Assembly (NCBI RefSeq): GCF_947623445.1
Contig: NC_135243.1
Span: 4,776,501 to 4,840,500 of the forward strand
Reading direction: 5' to 3'
DNA length: 64,000 nucleotides
Origin: Clavelina lepadiformis
Lineage: Eukaryota; Chordata; Ascidiacea; Aplousobranchia; Clavelinidae
The notes under the pieces are model-generated. The model saw nothing but the letters and a program-made list of their open reading frames with translations. It was not told where the DNA came from and ran no database searches. The translations under genes were made by a program, and so were the position numbers. Positions 1-12,200 of this stretch are shown here, piece after piece (the stretch's first letter is position 1; each line of letters starts with the position of its first letter).

Positions 1-465
1 TGCTTAAACAATAATAGTTTTGTGAGCTTATTGCAAATTCAAATTAAAAGCACTGCTGGTGCTAAATATGTTTTGACTTAAATGCTATTTTAGAATAGGA
101 TTGGAAATTCTGGGTCCGGAACAAAAACAGTCTAGAATAGTGAATTATTCTGTATCGTACATCCCTAAGCAAGAAACCTATTTGCAGTAACAAATTCCAA
201 CCATTTTACACAAAGCTCGACAAACGTTGTCTATGCTTAAGGGTAGTTAAATTATGACAGTTTTTTAGCAAAATAACGCAATTAAACAATCAACAACCCA
301 TTAAAAATACACCGGTTACTTTCTGATAGGCCTGCTAGCATTGAAAAATACATAACAACGCAGTGGGCCTACCAGTAGCTATTCGAGTATGGCTTTCCAA
401 ACCTAAACATTACGTAAAACGTAGGCCTAACAGGTAACAGCTACAATAATGCAAAAGTTACTTAC

Positions 466-503
466 TCCATGCTGGTGCACGGTGAAGGTACAAACGCAGG
501 CAT
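466..503 (-). CDS. Possible first coding exon of a gene leaving the window on the left
   Basis: On the minus strand an ATG at 503 opens a 12-codon stretch (MPAFVPSPCTSM plus two bases) that ends at a strong GTAAGT donor. A three-codon upstream ORF (MAH, stop) precedes it. I could not find a convincing next exon between 1 and 460, so the gene, if real, continues outside the window. Product unknown. This could be a chance ATG with a good donor; confidence is low. Confidence 0.22.
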
Positions 504-1585
504 CGCGGTGCTAGTCAGTGAGCCATCCTGGCCCAAAATTATACTCAAAAAATAACGACGTCTTCCTTGGAAACAATTTGAGAGAAATGAAACCAGGCGA
601 CTTGATAGCGTGTTGCTTCGAAACGAGTGTTACAAAACAGTTAATGATAAGTATTCATCCGCTGATTTAATTTCGTTGTCTGTTCAACTTTTTAAAATCT
701 TAACGGTATAGTTGTTTAAAAAGATGTGCTTATATGAAACATTTTAATATGATAGTTTAAAAGAAATGTTTTCTTTTACAAAAAAATACATAAATTGGTA
801 TTTATATATAGTGGTGGAGCAACATTAAGATTCTTGGCTGATGCAAGAATCGTGAAAATCATGCGTCGAGCGCGTGATCACTACGTCAAAACATCATGAA
901 TGGACCAAAGGGAGTTTTGGAGGCTCGCTTGTCATTGGAGACACAAGTAGGGAGGAACTTATATTGACAACGATTGAGATGTCAACTCAGCGACTGCTCA
1001 CAAACACGAGTGAATGTAGTTGCTTTACTGTGCTTTGTTGGTATAATGAGCCATATCCGCATTCCAAAAACGAGCCAATGTACACAATTGTACCCTCGAG
1101 GCATCGATGACGTCAAAAAATCGTCCTTGATACGTCCTACTTTCAGATGTCCTTTATGACATCATGGCGACGCAGCAAATCTATTAGCGGACACGATAAA
1201 AGTTTTTGGCAAATAGGGCAGTCATAAGTTGTAGCAATAAATTCCCGAACCGCAAGCGGTCACAAGACACGTAAATAAGACAAAGCGATAACAGTTGTAA
1301 CGGTAAAGTGACTTTCTTTTTGACTGTGTACTTTGTACCGTGTTTGCTTTTGAACAATAACGGTCTACGATGAATCAAGCCTTTACTGCTTTTTTATTTC
1401 CAACAGCCATTTGCTTGACTACATTACAGTTGACGAAAGTTTACTATTTTAGAGACTATCTCATAATTGTGACCACTTTGTATATTGTTTTCGGAACACT
1501 GCGTAAATGACCAAATAAAATGTTCATAATTATGCCATAAAACATAACAGAAATATGCGTTACAAAAACTAATTGCTGTATAGCA

Positions 1586-2500
1586 CAAGGGTGTCCAAAC
1601 TACCGCCCGCGGTTCAGCTGCGGCCCGGTATCTGTTTATTATTGGCCAGCGACCATCAACGAGCTTACAAGTAACTTCATACCGAAGATAAAGAAATACA
1701 AAACAACTGTTGGAAGTTTAAGTCTAACAAACTTTATTTCAATCTGGTTTACATAAAAGTGTTCAATTTCAAACTATTCAGGTGCAAATTATTTTTTCAA
1801 GCATTTAGTGTTAATTATGAACTTGCATTCGTTAATTGTAAGGTGAACTAAATTGCGGGACATTAGTGAGCAGATATTGCGTCAAAATTTAAAAACTATG
1901 TATCACAAGAACTTTACAATCCTGTCATTTCTTATGGTCCCACCTGTAACGAGACCCTGTAGTCAGTAGTGCCTGTACACTGTCCTGCTACGTGTTACAT
2001 CAAACAAGGTAGAACCAAAGGAACTTTTCGAATGCACGTACATAAACCGAAAATCTTCATTGTTATGTAACTAAAAATCAAAATATCATGAGAACCAGAA
2101 TGACTGACAAGCATTTATGACATGTGACGTCTTCGCGTCGCATTACTGCACTCACGAAGAACGTTGAAATATTGCCATCGTTAATCCGTCCATTTTGCAT
2201 TTCATTAGATTAAAAGTCCTAATGCTTTTTACTTTATATAGGGCGGGGCAGCGTAAACGTTGCGTTTGTGGTACCTGTTAGAGTTGTAGGGGCAGGCTGG
2301 TTGCTACAGTTGTGTGACTTTTTATAGCCTTGACGATATTTTTCTAGGCCTATTATTTAACATTTTTAATTAGAAAATTAATTCTGCCGCCAATTTACTG
2401 CGTTGTTGGCAAGCAGTGATCTTCACGCGTAGTGAGTGGCCCGGACACTGGTTAACTTTTCAGCACATGGCCCTCAGTGGAAAAAGTTTGGCCAACCCTG
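1586..2500. mobile_element. hAT-type non-autonomous DNA transposon (915 bp)
   Basis: The left end reads CAAGGGTGTCCAAACT and the right end, reverse-complemented, CAGGGTTGGCCAAACT, an imperfect 16-bp terminal inverted repeat of hAT style. The element is flanked by 8-bp direct repeats, gtatagca at 1578-1585 and gtatagct at 2501-2508, matching at 7 of 8 positions; 8-bp duplications are diagnostic for hAT. GC-rich CGGCCCG-like blocks lie just inside both ends. No transposase ORF is visible inside, so it must have been mobilised in trans. The single target-site mismatch suggests a moderately old insertion. Confidence 0.75.
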
Positions 2501-4732
2501 GTATAGCTGTTACTGGTAGCTCATGATTAGCTATGGACGGTATATTACGCTGTCCTGTTAAAATTACAGCTTCTCATGACTGTGCCTGACGTCAAAGATA
2601 TAACTGTGAAGTCGTGGTCAGTGAGCATCGCTGAAGCGCGACAACCGTTACCATATTAGTCGCATGATATGCCGTTAGACACGCTTTCTATGCTTTGGAA
2701 AAGCAACTACAGCATCTGTCGAAGTCTGCAAGTCACTGATGAGCGAAGACGGCGTCGAGATTTTATAAATGTTTGTTACATTGAATAGAAACGAATTCAC
2801 ACGATTGTACCGCATTCGAGTATCGTTATGTAGTTTAAAAAAGAACGTTACATGAAAGACCATTAACTCCATTATTGTTCCGAGTCATCCAGTTCCAGTT
2901 CTCTATTTCTTATAATCTTCATTGCTTCGGAAACAAAAAGATGCGATTTGCGTAAAGATCACCGTGGTTGAACATTTTAACGAATGCTATTTTTAGCGGC
3001 ACCTTGCGGTAAATGATCACAATTTTATTGTTGCCTAGATAGGGCTATAACAACATAACCTGCACGCGACAGACTTTGACGTATAAAACGCTTTAACCTG
3101 AAATGCAATTTATTTGCATTTGCAGCAAGGTAAAACTTACAGAGAACAAACAGAAATGTTAAAGTTAGTTTAGTGAATTATTTTGATTGCGCAGCAAAAT
3201 AATCGCTGTCTGTGTCAACTGGCCATTCTGTACGTTTTTACCTATATTACACACTTGCTTGTATTCAAAATCTGAATGACGTTAGAATTGTATTACAAGA
3301 TCAACACTGAACAGTAAGTGTAAACCCACCAAGGAAGAGATGATAAACCAATTCGATAGGTCCAAGTCGGTGTCAATGCCTTCAGAATAGCAGCTGAAAC
3401 TGCGTGAAAGCAATTTAGGAAGTCATCAATGTGCAATGGACCTTAAATTTTGAAATAACAAAGACAAAGCATAGACGTCGGCCAAAGGAAGTTGACTTGG
3501 TTTACCCACTTTTGAACACTTGGTCGAGAAAATCAGAGCTGAAAAATTCTTGAAGCCCGGTTTACACGGAAACCTTTTTTATGACTGATTTTACGTTCGT
3601 TTAACTTACCCAGGTCGCTCGATCTCCGGTTTGTTTGAGATGGACGAATATAATAACAGCATAGGTTCGTCCCTGTGTGAACCCAGGCAATAAGTTCAAT
3701 TTAGCAGGAAGGTTGGATAAAATATTAAATAGTTGATATATTACTGTATACAGATTGCTAGACGATTGCAGTGTCCGTTTCCTAATACGCTCAAATATGA
3801 TTTGATATTGTATTTTATTCATATGCTACTTGCGCCTTTGAAAAGAAGTTTGCATCAATCTTAATTTCGAATTGTAGTCGTAATATAGAACAGTTAAGAT
3901 GTTGAGAATGTTGAGGAAAGGAAGGTAACGTCGAGTAACTCTCATCCAATCTAGGTTCGACCTTAATGAAAAGCGATAAACCGCCGCCTTCTGTTTGTCA
4001 AAACAATGACACAGCATAGGCGTAGATCGCCTGAATAAATATCAAAACACTAGTTTTGAGTTTCTTGGTCAGTCAGATGAAGCCTAATGGGAGCGAAAGA
4101 GAAAATATTGAAGTATAATTAACCAGGGACAGATCATGGCAAACGATTCGCAGTAAGAGTTCGTTCAAATAAAATCACATCTGCGTGAGCAAATGTTCTA
4201 ATTTTGACAGGCGTTTACCTCCCGATACGGAAAAGCGAGAGGTCACTTCCGGCTTATAAATGCATATTTGCTTATTATTCGCATATGCTTTGTTTTATTG
4301 CCATAGCAGATCGAAATCTAACGGGAACAGAAGGACAGAATAACAAGAAAACCGAAACAAAGATAGCTACGGGAGAGCAATAAAACTTTCACAAATTTGT
4401 TCATATATAGCCGAGTAAAATCTAAGATGGGGAAACAAAAACTACACGTGAAATTACACAAAGTTACCGAAAGGTTTAGTACTAAGTTTTATATAGGACG
4501 TGACTAACTTGAACCTGAATCAAAAGTATAACAGAGGAAGCGTGTCCTTTTATGATTTAATTGCATATTTCTCATTTTTGTATCGGGTTTGTGATGTTCT
4601 GTCACATTGGCGAGCTGAACGATGAAAAATGTTTTTGTAAAACTTGGTCAAACATTTCATACCAGCATTATAACATTTGCACAACTTATACGCATAAATA
4701 CATAATAAGTGATCTTATATACGTAAATACAT

Positions 4733-4740
4733 TATAAATA
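4733..4740 (+). promoter_or_regulatory. TATA box candidate of Reeler gene 1
   Basis: TATAAATA lies 78 bp upstream of the ATG at 4818, a plausible distance for a TATA-driven promoter with a short 5' leader. The context is AT-rich, so chance matches are common. Confidence 0.35.
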
Positions 4741-4817
4741 TTTTATGCATTTTGCACTTAGAATTAGGCTGATCGTAAGTAAGTATTTCAAACGAAACCA
4801 TTTGCGACAATTAGAGA

Positions 4818-5816
4818 ATGTTTTTGTATCTGGCCACCTTTGTCACCTTCATATACGTTCAAACAACGTTGAGTCTACCAGGTGGGGCACCCACAGGAGC
4901 TTGCACCAGTATGACCCCAAGACATCGACTAAATGGGTCATCGACCGAGTTCATACAAGGACAGTCGTCGATAAGGTACAGTGTCGTCACAATGAACTCA
5001 AGTTACAAAACAGGGGACGTCGTGAGAGGTAATTTACAGATTCTTTGAAACTCTGCCAGTCTAAATATAATTTTAAACATAGCTTTAATCCGTTTATTGC
5101 CTTAATCGAAACAACAAAATAACATCTCAACTCAAAACCAACATCTCAGATTCTCAAAAAAATTCACATCAAACAGATCTCTTTTACCTTTGAAAATGTT
5201 TAGTTTGGATTGAAGACAATCAATCCACAGGCTACAGAGGCATCCTACTGCAGGCAAGGAGAACTAGCGGAAATACCCCACTTGGCCGCTGGAGAAATCC
5301 ACCTGCTAATACAAAGCTCATCACTTGCGCTAACGAAAACGATGCCATTACTCACGATAATACGATGGTGAAGACAAGAAATGCTGTCTACGAGTGGGTC
5401 CCGTCGCAAAATTACGGCGACATTGAATTCGTGTAAGTGGTCTGTTTCAATGCGTGTTCTGCATTCTGTACGTTACAAGCATTACCGCAGTTATTGCTGA
5501 GTAATATATTTAAAACTATAGGTATATTAACCGACACTAAAATTGTTGGGTAGCGTAACATGGGTGATGTCTAAATGAGGTAGAGCTAGGTTGGTTTGTG
5601 AAAGAACGAATTCAAATTTTGGTCAAATTGACCAAGTTTTTTTACAAAGTTTCTTCCGTTAATTGCAGGGCTACTGTTGCTGAAATGCGAACTCTTTTCT
5701 GGGTTCAGTTGAAAACCTCGACTTTAACTGGCGGAGCCTCTCAGCTCATGTACAGCGGGCGTCACTTAGTGCTGACAGTTTTCCCTCTGCTTATATCTCT
5801 CCTGATGCAGTATTAA
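4818..5816 (+). CDS. Reeler-domain secreted protein 1, predicted GPI-anchored
   Basis: Three exons: 4818-5028, 5204-5432 and 5669-5816, joined in phases 1 and 2, encode 195 residues. An N-terminal signal peptide (hydrophobic after MFLYLATF) is followed by one Reeler domain. Reeler features seen are GAPTGACTSMTPRH, YSVVTM, GYRGILLQAR, NTKLITC, the YEWVPSQNYGDIEFVAT block and TLFWVQLKTS. The chain ends in GGAS, a short spacer and a hydrophobic C-terminus, the pattern of a GPI-attachment signal. Single-Reeler proteins are known among insect defence proteins, and the domain also occurs in reelin and ferric-chelate-reductase-like proteins; there is no sign of a DOMON or cytochrome b561 domain here. 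AATAAA lies at 5907-5912. Actual function is unknown; a surface or secreted role is inferred. Confidence 0.85.
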
Positions 5817-5906
5817 TTGCGAAAATGTCTGTTGCTTCAGACATTTCTATTCCACTTGATATTCTTACTTATGACATATGTATGGATATGTTCAATAACG
5901 TCAAAC

Positions 5907-5912
5907 AATAAA
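5907..5912 (+). terminator. Poly(A) signal of Reeler gene 1
   Basis: AATAAA 91 bp after the stop codon at 5816, the first canonical hexamer downstream. Confidence 0.5.
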
Positions 5913-7671
5913 CACGATTAAAAACAAACAAAATACCTAGCTTGCAATCTACGAGCGGTGGTGAAGCTTCGTACAAAACATCCAGCAAAGTAATTTGAAC
6001 AATGGTTCTCAACCTGTTGATGTATCCAAGGGTTTACAAAATGCTGTAAGAGTTTACCAGTAGGAATAACCAGTCACGTGAGTAACCAACCTATCAGGAA
6101 AGATATTTTAACGAAGATTGTTTATTGGCTTTTATAAAGGCTCTGTCGATTGGTACAACTGCCAATAAAAAATTTAGAAAATTTTTGCTATAACCACAAT
6201 GGAAACGATTTGATTACCCAAAAATCTTTGTACGCCAGAGCAATCAAAACCCATTCCAATACCGGCCTACTTTCATGTAAGGGTAGAATTTATGAATGAA
6301 ATCACACCTACGTCTGGCACGTTGTTATATTGTTATAATTCATTCGTTCGGTAACCTCTACCAACTATTGTTATCTGTTTGCGCAGTCGATTTTTCGGTT
6401 GCGACTACTTCGATACCAAGCCTTTTTATACCGTTAGAATTTGATTTCATAAATTTGTTCTAATATTTCCTCTGGAGGACATATGTATGCATGTCCTAAA
6501 CTAGTTAGCTTGAGAGATCGGCTCCTTATTCTGTTTCAAACACTTCATACAATCCAAGTTTGATCGAAAATTAAAACCGTCAGATGAAAGAAGGCTATCA
6601 TGCTTTTGCGCCAGGAATCGAACCCCAGTCGCAATTAATGTATTTGTTTAGAAACTAGTGAAATAAATTTCACCTACTATATATAGTTTGTGTACAACTT
6701 GTGTGAGAATTTCATTACAAAATAGGAAATAGAGAGCTTCTGACAAAAACAGAGCGGAGTCCAACTTAATTGACCGGGCCGCGACACTGGCCTGTATCCA
6801 TAGGGGCCAAGCCGTTAATTCAATGGGACCGTTTGTCTGCTACCTTTCGGAATTTTCCCGTTTTCCCGGAATTTTCGTTCTTCCTTGGACAACCTGGACA
6901 CCTTGCGTTACCGTGAAACGACCATATTGATGCTGAGCTTATCGTGGGCACCCAATCGACATCGAGGCCAAACCAACGAACGCTGTTTCAAGTTGTCCAA
7001 CAGTGAACAATTCAAACCAAACAAGTTACTGAATCACGTGCGCCCGCCACAATGAGCAGCAAGTAAATGGCATCTAGAAGCAACCAATCGTTAAGCATGT
7101 CAAAGACAGGATGTGACAAAAACTTTGCCATTATCACTGGTCGCTGTATGACGATGTTGTATTGCAATATATTCACTATAGATTGGTATTTTATCTTAGA
7201 TTTCCCAGTGCGTATCAAACATTGATCGCGCTTTTAATACAATTTGTACAGGTTAATGTCGAGGCACTAGTGTTTATAATCACGCTGATCGCTAATCACG
7301 AAATTCCACGTGTAGGCAAATTCTTTTGCTCTGCGTTGTTTTCTTTGATGCATGGAATGTTGCATTTTGCTGATTGGTTGTACATTGTGGAGTGGTCTTA
7401 TCACATTTCTAGCAATCACGCCATTCCTCGGGCTATAGCGACATTGTGTTCTTGTGGTTAATTACGCGCTGATTACGTGCTGTGGTTTGTTAAAATCCGT
7501 CGCGATTTGCGTTTGGAGGTTCATTCCAGGTGTGGGTTTGAGCGATCAACGGTACAATCGATTTTATATTTACCCCTCATCTGGCTTTGAGGTTTTGCTA
7601 AGATGCGTATCTTCCATATTGAAGTGCTTTTAAATGATATTTCTAAAATTAGGATTGTAAACCAGTTTGGA
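5913..7671. other. Intergenic DNA between Reeler 1 and the small membrane-protein gene
   Basis: No gene recognised. A hAT-like terminus sequence (CAATGGTTCTCAACCTG, from 6000) is present without a detectable partner end. A stretch near 6770-7010 is visibly richer in GC than its flanks and may be an old repeat, but I could not classify it. The 99-codon ORF at 7162-7461 has no domain signature. Confidence 0.5.
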
Positions 7672-7675
7672 GACG

Positions 7676-7683
7676 TATAAAAG
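7676..7683 (+). promoter_or_regulatory. TATA box candidate of the small membrane-protein gene
   Basis: TATAAAAG, an almost ideal TATA element, lies 189 bp upstream of the ATG at 7872. That leaves room for a 5' leader of about 160 bases. Confidence 0.4.
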
Positions 7684-7871
7684 TTTCTCCGCCAGTGGGC
7701 AATACAGTTTGGACAGTTGTTACGTTTAAACAGGTCTGATATTGTGATAAACGGCTTGCTTGCAAGTATTTGATTATGAAGAGTTTTTTTTCGTGGGAAA
7801 GACTTTGATCGGAAACAGTTTTTCAGGTTGATTTATCTTGTAAGTATTTTTTGTTCAGTTTTGTTTTAAAC

Positions 7872-8954
7872 ATGACAACTTCAGCCGCCAATACAATGGA
7901 TACGAGCTTCATAGTCAACGAAGAGGAAGGAATTGTTGTCGCAGGTTAGTGTGTCAAACCTTGTGGTGTTCGAAAGGAATGATCTACAGAAACGTAGATA
8001 TTATGCAACGCAGTATTCAATTTGGTCAACGTTAATTATAGTGACTAGATGAATTCAACTGATTTCTGTTAAATGTAGCTGTAGAATCAGCACCAATTAC
8101 AAACCCGCCGACTTCAAACGTACCCAAAAGCGAAGAAGACGACGTCGATGAAGGTAACTTCTGTAACTTTTTTCATAAGTAATTTGTCTTCACATTGAAT
8201 TGATTCTCTCCTAATCATATAGTTCCAGAAACAACACCATTCAGCAACCCGACTACTTCAACTGCTGCCGACATACAAGAAGCTGAAAACGAAGGTAAAT
8301 TCTGTAGACTGCAGTAAGTTGCTTTAATCAAAATGAACCTGTTCAACATTTCACTAATTTAACCGCCTCTGTTCACAGCTGTGCATCAAACAACTGTCTT
8401 TATTTGGTTCCCACGCTTTTGTTTTCAAATCAATGGATATTTCGATTAGTTCTTGGCGCTGATCCAATAGTGATTGACTGAGATGGTTTTAGTATTGCAA
8501 AGCAAGCAATATCCATGAATTTAAATGTGTCTAAGGAAAACTACGTACATGGCGGCCTACTTAGAATTCTAACTGGTTATTAAACTTTTATCAGCAGCTG
8601 TCGTACCAGCCGACGACACATCTGACTCTAATGCCAACCAAAACAGAAGAAACTGTTGCAACAGAATTTCGAGAATTCTATTCGTTAGCAGTGAGTACCC
8701 TTGCTTAAAAATATCATCGCGTAATTTGCAAGCTTAAGTTTGTTTTGAAATTTTTATAGAAAAAACAAGTTGGATGATGTTCGGTGTAAAACTAGTCCTT
8801 CATCTGGCTGTGGTTTACACTATCCTGACTGTGTTCCTCTTCAGATATCTACGATTGGAACTTTGTAATAAGACCTATAACGTAAGAATTAAAATCATTA
8901 AACGTTTAAAATGCTAACTGTTGTGAAATGTTTTTCTAGAGGGATTCTCCATAA
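7872..8954 (+). CDS. Unrecognised small single-pass membrane protein
   Basis: Six short exons fit GT-AG splicing and one open frame: 7872-7944, 8079-8153, 8223-8294, 8595-8690, 8760-8881 and 8940-8954, giving 150 residues. The N-terminal 80 residues are acidic and rich in S, T, P and E. A CCNR pair and basic residues (90-107) precede one hydrophobic helix at about 117-133, followed by a 17-residue tail with an N-K-T sequon at N142. The basic side suggests a cytosolic N-terminus (type II). Exons 2 and 3 are both phase 1-1, 75 and 72 bases long, and resemble each other (ITNPPTSNVP against FSNPTTSTAA), so one arose by duplication of the other. AATAAA is at 9207-9212. I do not recognise the family. 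Confidence 0.6.
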
Positions 8955-9206
8955 ATTTCAACAACCAACCTGCCGATGTAGAGTGCAAGAGATTGTTGAA
9001 CGAACCATTCTGGAGACATTAGCATGCTTAATCCACCATCAGATCATGGCAAACATTAAATCATGTATTACGTCAAAGTTGATCATGTGAAGTGATCGTG
9101 CTGTTTAGTTAATCGCTTTTTTAATGTGTTTGCTTTTTTAGTTATTACAAAATATATCAAAACATGGTTTTATTCGAAGATTTTTTACTTTTGCGCAAAT
9201 GTAAAC

Positions 9207-9212
9207 AATAAA
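9207..9212 (+). terminator. Poly(A) signal of the small membrane-protein gene
   Basis: AATAAA about 250 bp after the stop at 8954. Confidence 0.45.
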
Positions 9213-12200
9213 CATGCATTTTTAAGTGAAACATTCTCAATTCTCATGACAAATAGATTCGAGGCTAGTTGAAGCCGTACCTTGTACCGGGAAGTGTTTT
9301 AAACAAAAAATGCTCAGTAACTCATATAGTAAGTGCAGGTTTTGTCAAGAAACGTTTTTGACATCGAGGTATATAAAGTGATTGATTTAAGGTTTGATAA
9401 CTATTTCGCCGGCAACAAATTTCTTGCTTTATGTAGATTAACGGTGTATCTTTGATAGCAAGCACCCTGCGCGAATTTACAAGGAACAATCGAAAGTATT
9501 GCTGTAAAACTGTGCTTTATGTGCACTGCCGTAAGTTTAAAATGGCTAAGTCGGTTGCGAAAAGGGATCATGGTGCGCTAGGAATAAATAAAAGCCGGCA
9601 CGTTTTGAAATTTATGGTTAGGCCATTCGGAAGAGCTATCTATATTATTCTATTCTAGCTATATTACAATGGAACAGCCAACTGGAATTTCTAGTTCTGT
9701 TTGGTAATTTTAAAGCATCACCCTATTGATATTTTCATACACGTTGGTGCTCTGTTTAACAATTATACTCCCAAATATTTGGCTCACCATTTTTCCTTTA
9801 CATTGAGTCAATTAATATTTAATCAGACATTTTTAATTTCAAAGTTTTGCTTGCCTTACTGTTTTGAAGTAAAGAGCACTAAAACGCTGTTTAGAACACT
9901 TTTCTCACCAGGTTGCGCAAATTATTGCTGCAACAAGCGGTCATGCATCCGTTTCAAAACAGTTTGAAATTCTTTATTTGCAGCAATAAAGAATTATTAA
10001 TTCAGAAATAAAGAACCGACAGCCGAATGGTTCCAGCGCTGATCTTTCAATAACTGCGAATCCTGTTTAGCGGACAGTTCCAATTTCGAACAATACTAAA
10101 CAAGAAATACATTACTATACATCTGTTTTCCTTCGTTGTAGGCTATGACTACTTCACGGTTTGCATTGTGACAAACGAATTTCTTCTGAGCTGTGAAGTT
10201 GTGTTGCTTTGCTTATCCTTAATCTATTATTTCAGATGAATGATTTTACGTATAATAAGGGTAAGTATGACGGCATCATTTAGTACACTGTGCGTTGTGT
10301 TAGAATCTAAGACAACAAAGAAAACCAAGCAACCATGGTGCGATTGTCTAACTAGTAACTAGGCTAGGGCTAATGGTTACCAGATGGTTCAGTGGTTACC
10401 GGATAGACAAGCTTGTGCAGAAGAAACAGTTGCATCTATCAAATTAAATTGTGTTTTCTTGCTATTCATTGGTGTTATGGTATAGTAATAACGGTAATAA
10501 CAAATAAGCAGAAAAACGAATGAGTGGCACGCAATCGAAAAATGTTTGAGAAACGCTGTGTTACAGTGTTTACCATACGTCATTACAGTGCCACGAAAAA
10601 TTTGTAATGTGCGGGTCGAGTGTCTTATGGCCACCGCTACGGCTTCGTTCTCATTTGTCGTGTGTCGTCAGATAGTTTATTGTGATATAAATTTAACCAC
10701 ATTCTTTATAGTGTATGGTACCTTTATCGTATACCTTTCTAGTTCGTGTGATCAATGAGATTGATACGTACTTCGCTTGAGCCCTCCCTCCCCAAAGCAA
10801 AGAACTCTTTAAAGTTGAAATCGGTACAGTACTTATATCGTTAACCCGAACCCGAACTAACTTACAAAGCTGGACAACTTGCGTTTTAGATTAAACCTTC
10901 ATTACCATGTGCACGCTGGCCGAATAAAAGGAATTTTTGTAACTTTTGATACAGTGTCTTAGGTGAACAATTTCAGCTTTCCAGTAAAAGCAAACATTGT
11001 CGATAAATTAGTAAAATGTATAGATAAATCTAAAATTCTGACATTTGAAACAGTAATAAGTAATAACAGTCTTTAAAGTTAAACATATTTTACCAACGGC
11101 AAATATATTTTTGCTTTTACAATCATGAGATAAACCTGTTTTACGAAACAAACGCCTTATTTACTTCTTTAAATGATGCTGAGTTTGGCTCAAACAAAAA
11201 GATTTTAAGTTAGTTTTTATGTTGTCCATCAAGTGTATAACCTAGTTATTGTTTAATAGCAGAACGTTTGCCACACTGCTCATTATATCAGTTGGGACAA
11301 CTCGTAACATCTTGGATGAGAAAGATTGTGGCAAAAGAACAGGACGATGTTGGTTCCTTAACTTAAGATGCTGTATTGCTCTTTGCTTTCGACAGTTGTA
11401 TTTCGTTTGTTGTATGGCGTGGCTTTGAAGAAATCGCAGCGTACTGAGTTCACTTCAGCCTGCACTGCGATATAAGTTGCACCTGTTCCGAGCAAGTGAT
11501 CCGATTGAGTATGCATGGTAAAGAGTGAAACCTGGCGTAGCATGGGTTAAAGTAAGTTAAAATTGCCAAGTGGCAAGAAATACCAAAGTTGTAACATCAA
11601 ATTTTACTTCATTACCTGGTACATATTGATCAATCATGTATAAAGAAATTTGAACATATTTACAATCATGTATAAAAAATACTGTGATGCAATCACTTGC
11701 TGAAAGCAAAAGGAGGTAAAAAACAAAACCTCGACTAAATGTAAGAGTCAACAAAAAAACTGTTGTTATACTTATGTTATAAGCCTATGTTTTATTAGGT
11801 TTTTAGCAAGTATTAATAATAAATAAATGGAGTAATAAAACTGCGCAAACAAACCACTCTCCTAAATATAGATGTTTTGTTTGTCGAACGCCAATGTACT
11901 ACAGTGCAATGGTTGACTTATTAGTTGCGTTTATGAGGGTTACTCGAGTCGAGTAGAATCAGAATTGAAAATGTTTATCTGCTGATCAATTGTAAATAAC
12001 TTGAGACTTCATATGAAATAGCACTTGTGGATGCTCATATATATTGTAGCTTAGATGCGGAAGAGGAAGAATGTTATAAAGTGTATCATATAAGCTATAT
12101 AAAAACATGCAAATCGATTAAAAAGATATCAATCTGACGTCTTAAAGGGAAAATTAGAATTTTACAAAAATATGTTGTAACCAACTTGGTAGTTTATAAA

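Larger units (their letters stand above)
1..4732. other. Mostly non-coding left flank
   Basis: No ORF here has recognisable domain content. Short ORFs at 874-1159 and on the minus strand near 1.2, 2.7, 3.7 and 3.9 kb show no family resemblance, no consistent splice structure and no homopolymer or motif pattern typical of coding sequence. Apart from the hAT element at 1586-2500 and the possible exon at 466-503, I see only AT-rich single-copy-looking DNA. Confidence 0.6.

Noticed and set aside
5999-6016. hAT-type terminus CAATGGTTCTCAACCTG
   Set aside because: No inverted partner or target duplication was found within the next kilobases, so no element is called.
6614-6626. tRNA B-box-like string on the minus strand (GGGGTTCGATTCC)
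   Set aside because: The T-arm stem does not pair well and no acceptor, D or anticodon arm could be folded around it.
7162-7461. 99-codon ORF in the 5' flank of the small membrane-protein gene
   Set aside because: No domain, no conserved splice structure, and a competing ORF on the other strand; composition alone is not enough.
10381-10412. tRNA A-box-like ATGGTTCAGTGGTTA
   Set aside because: No B-box or cloverleaf follows; probably a chance match or a short SINE trace.
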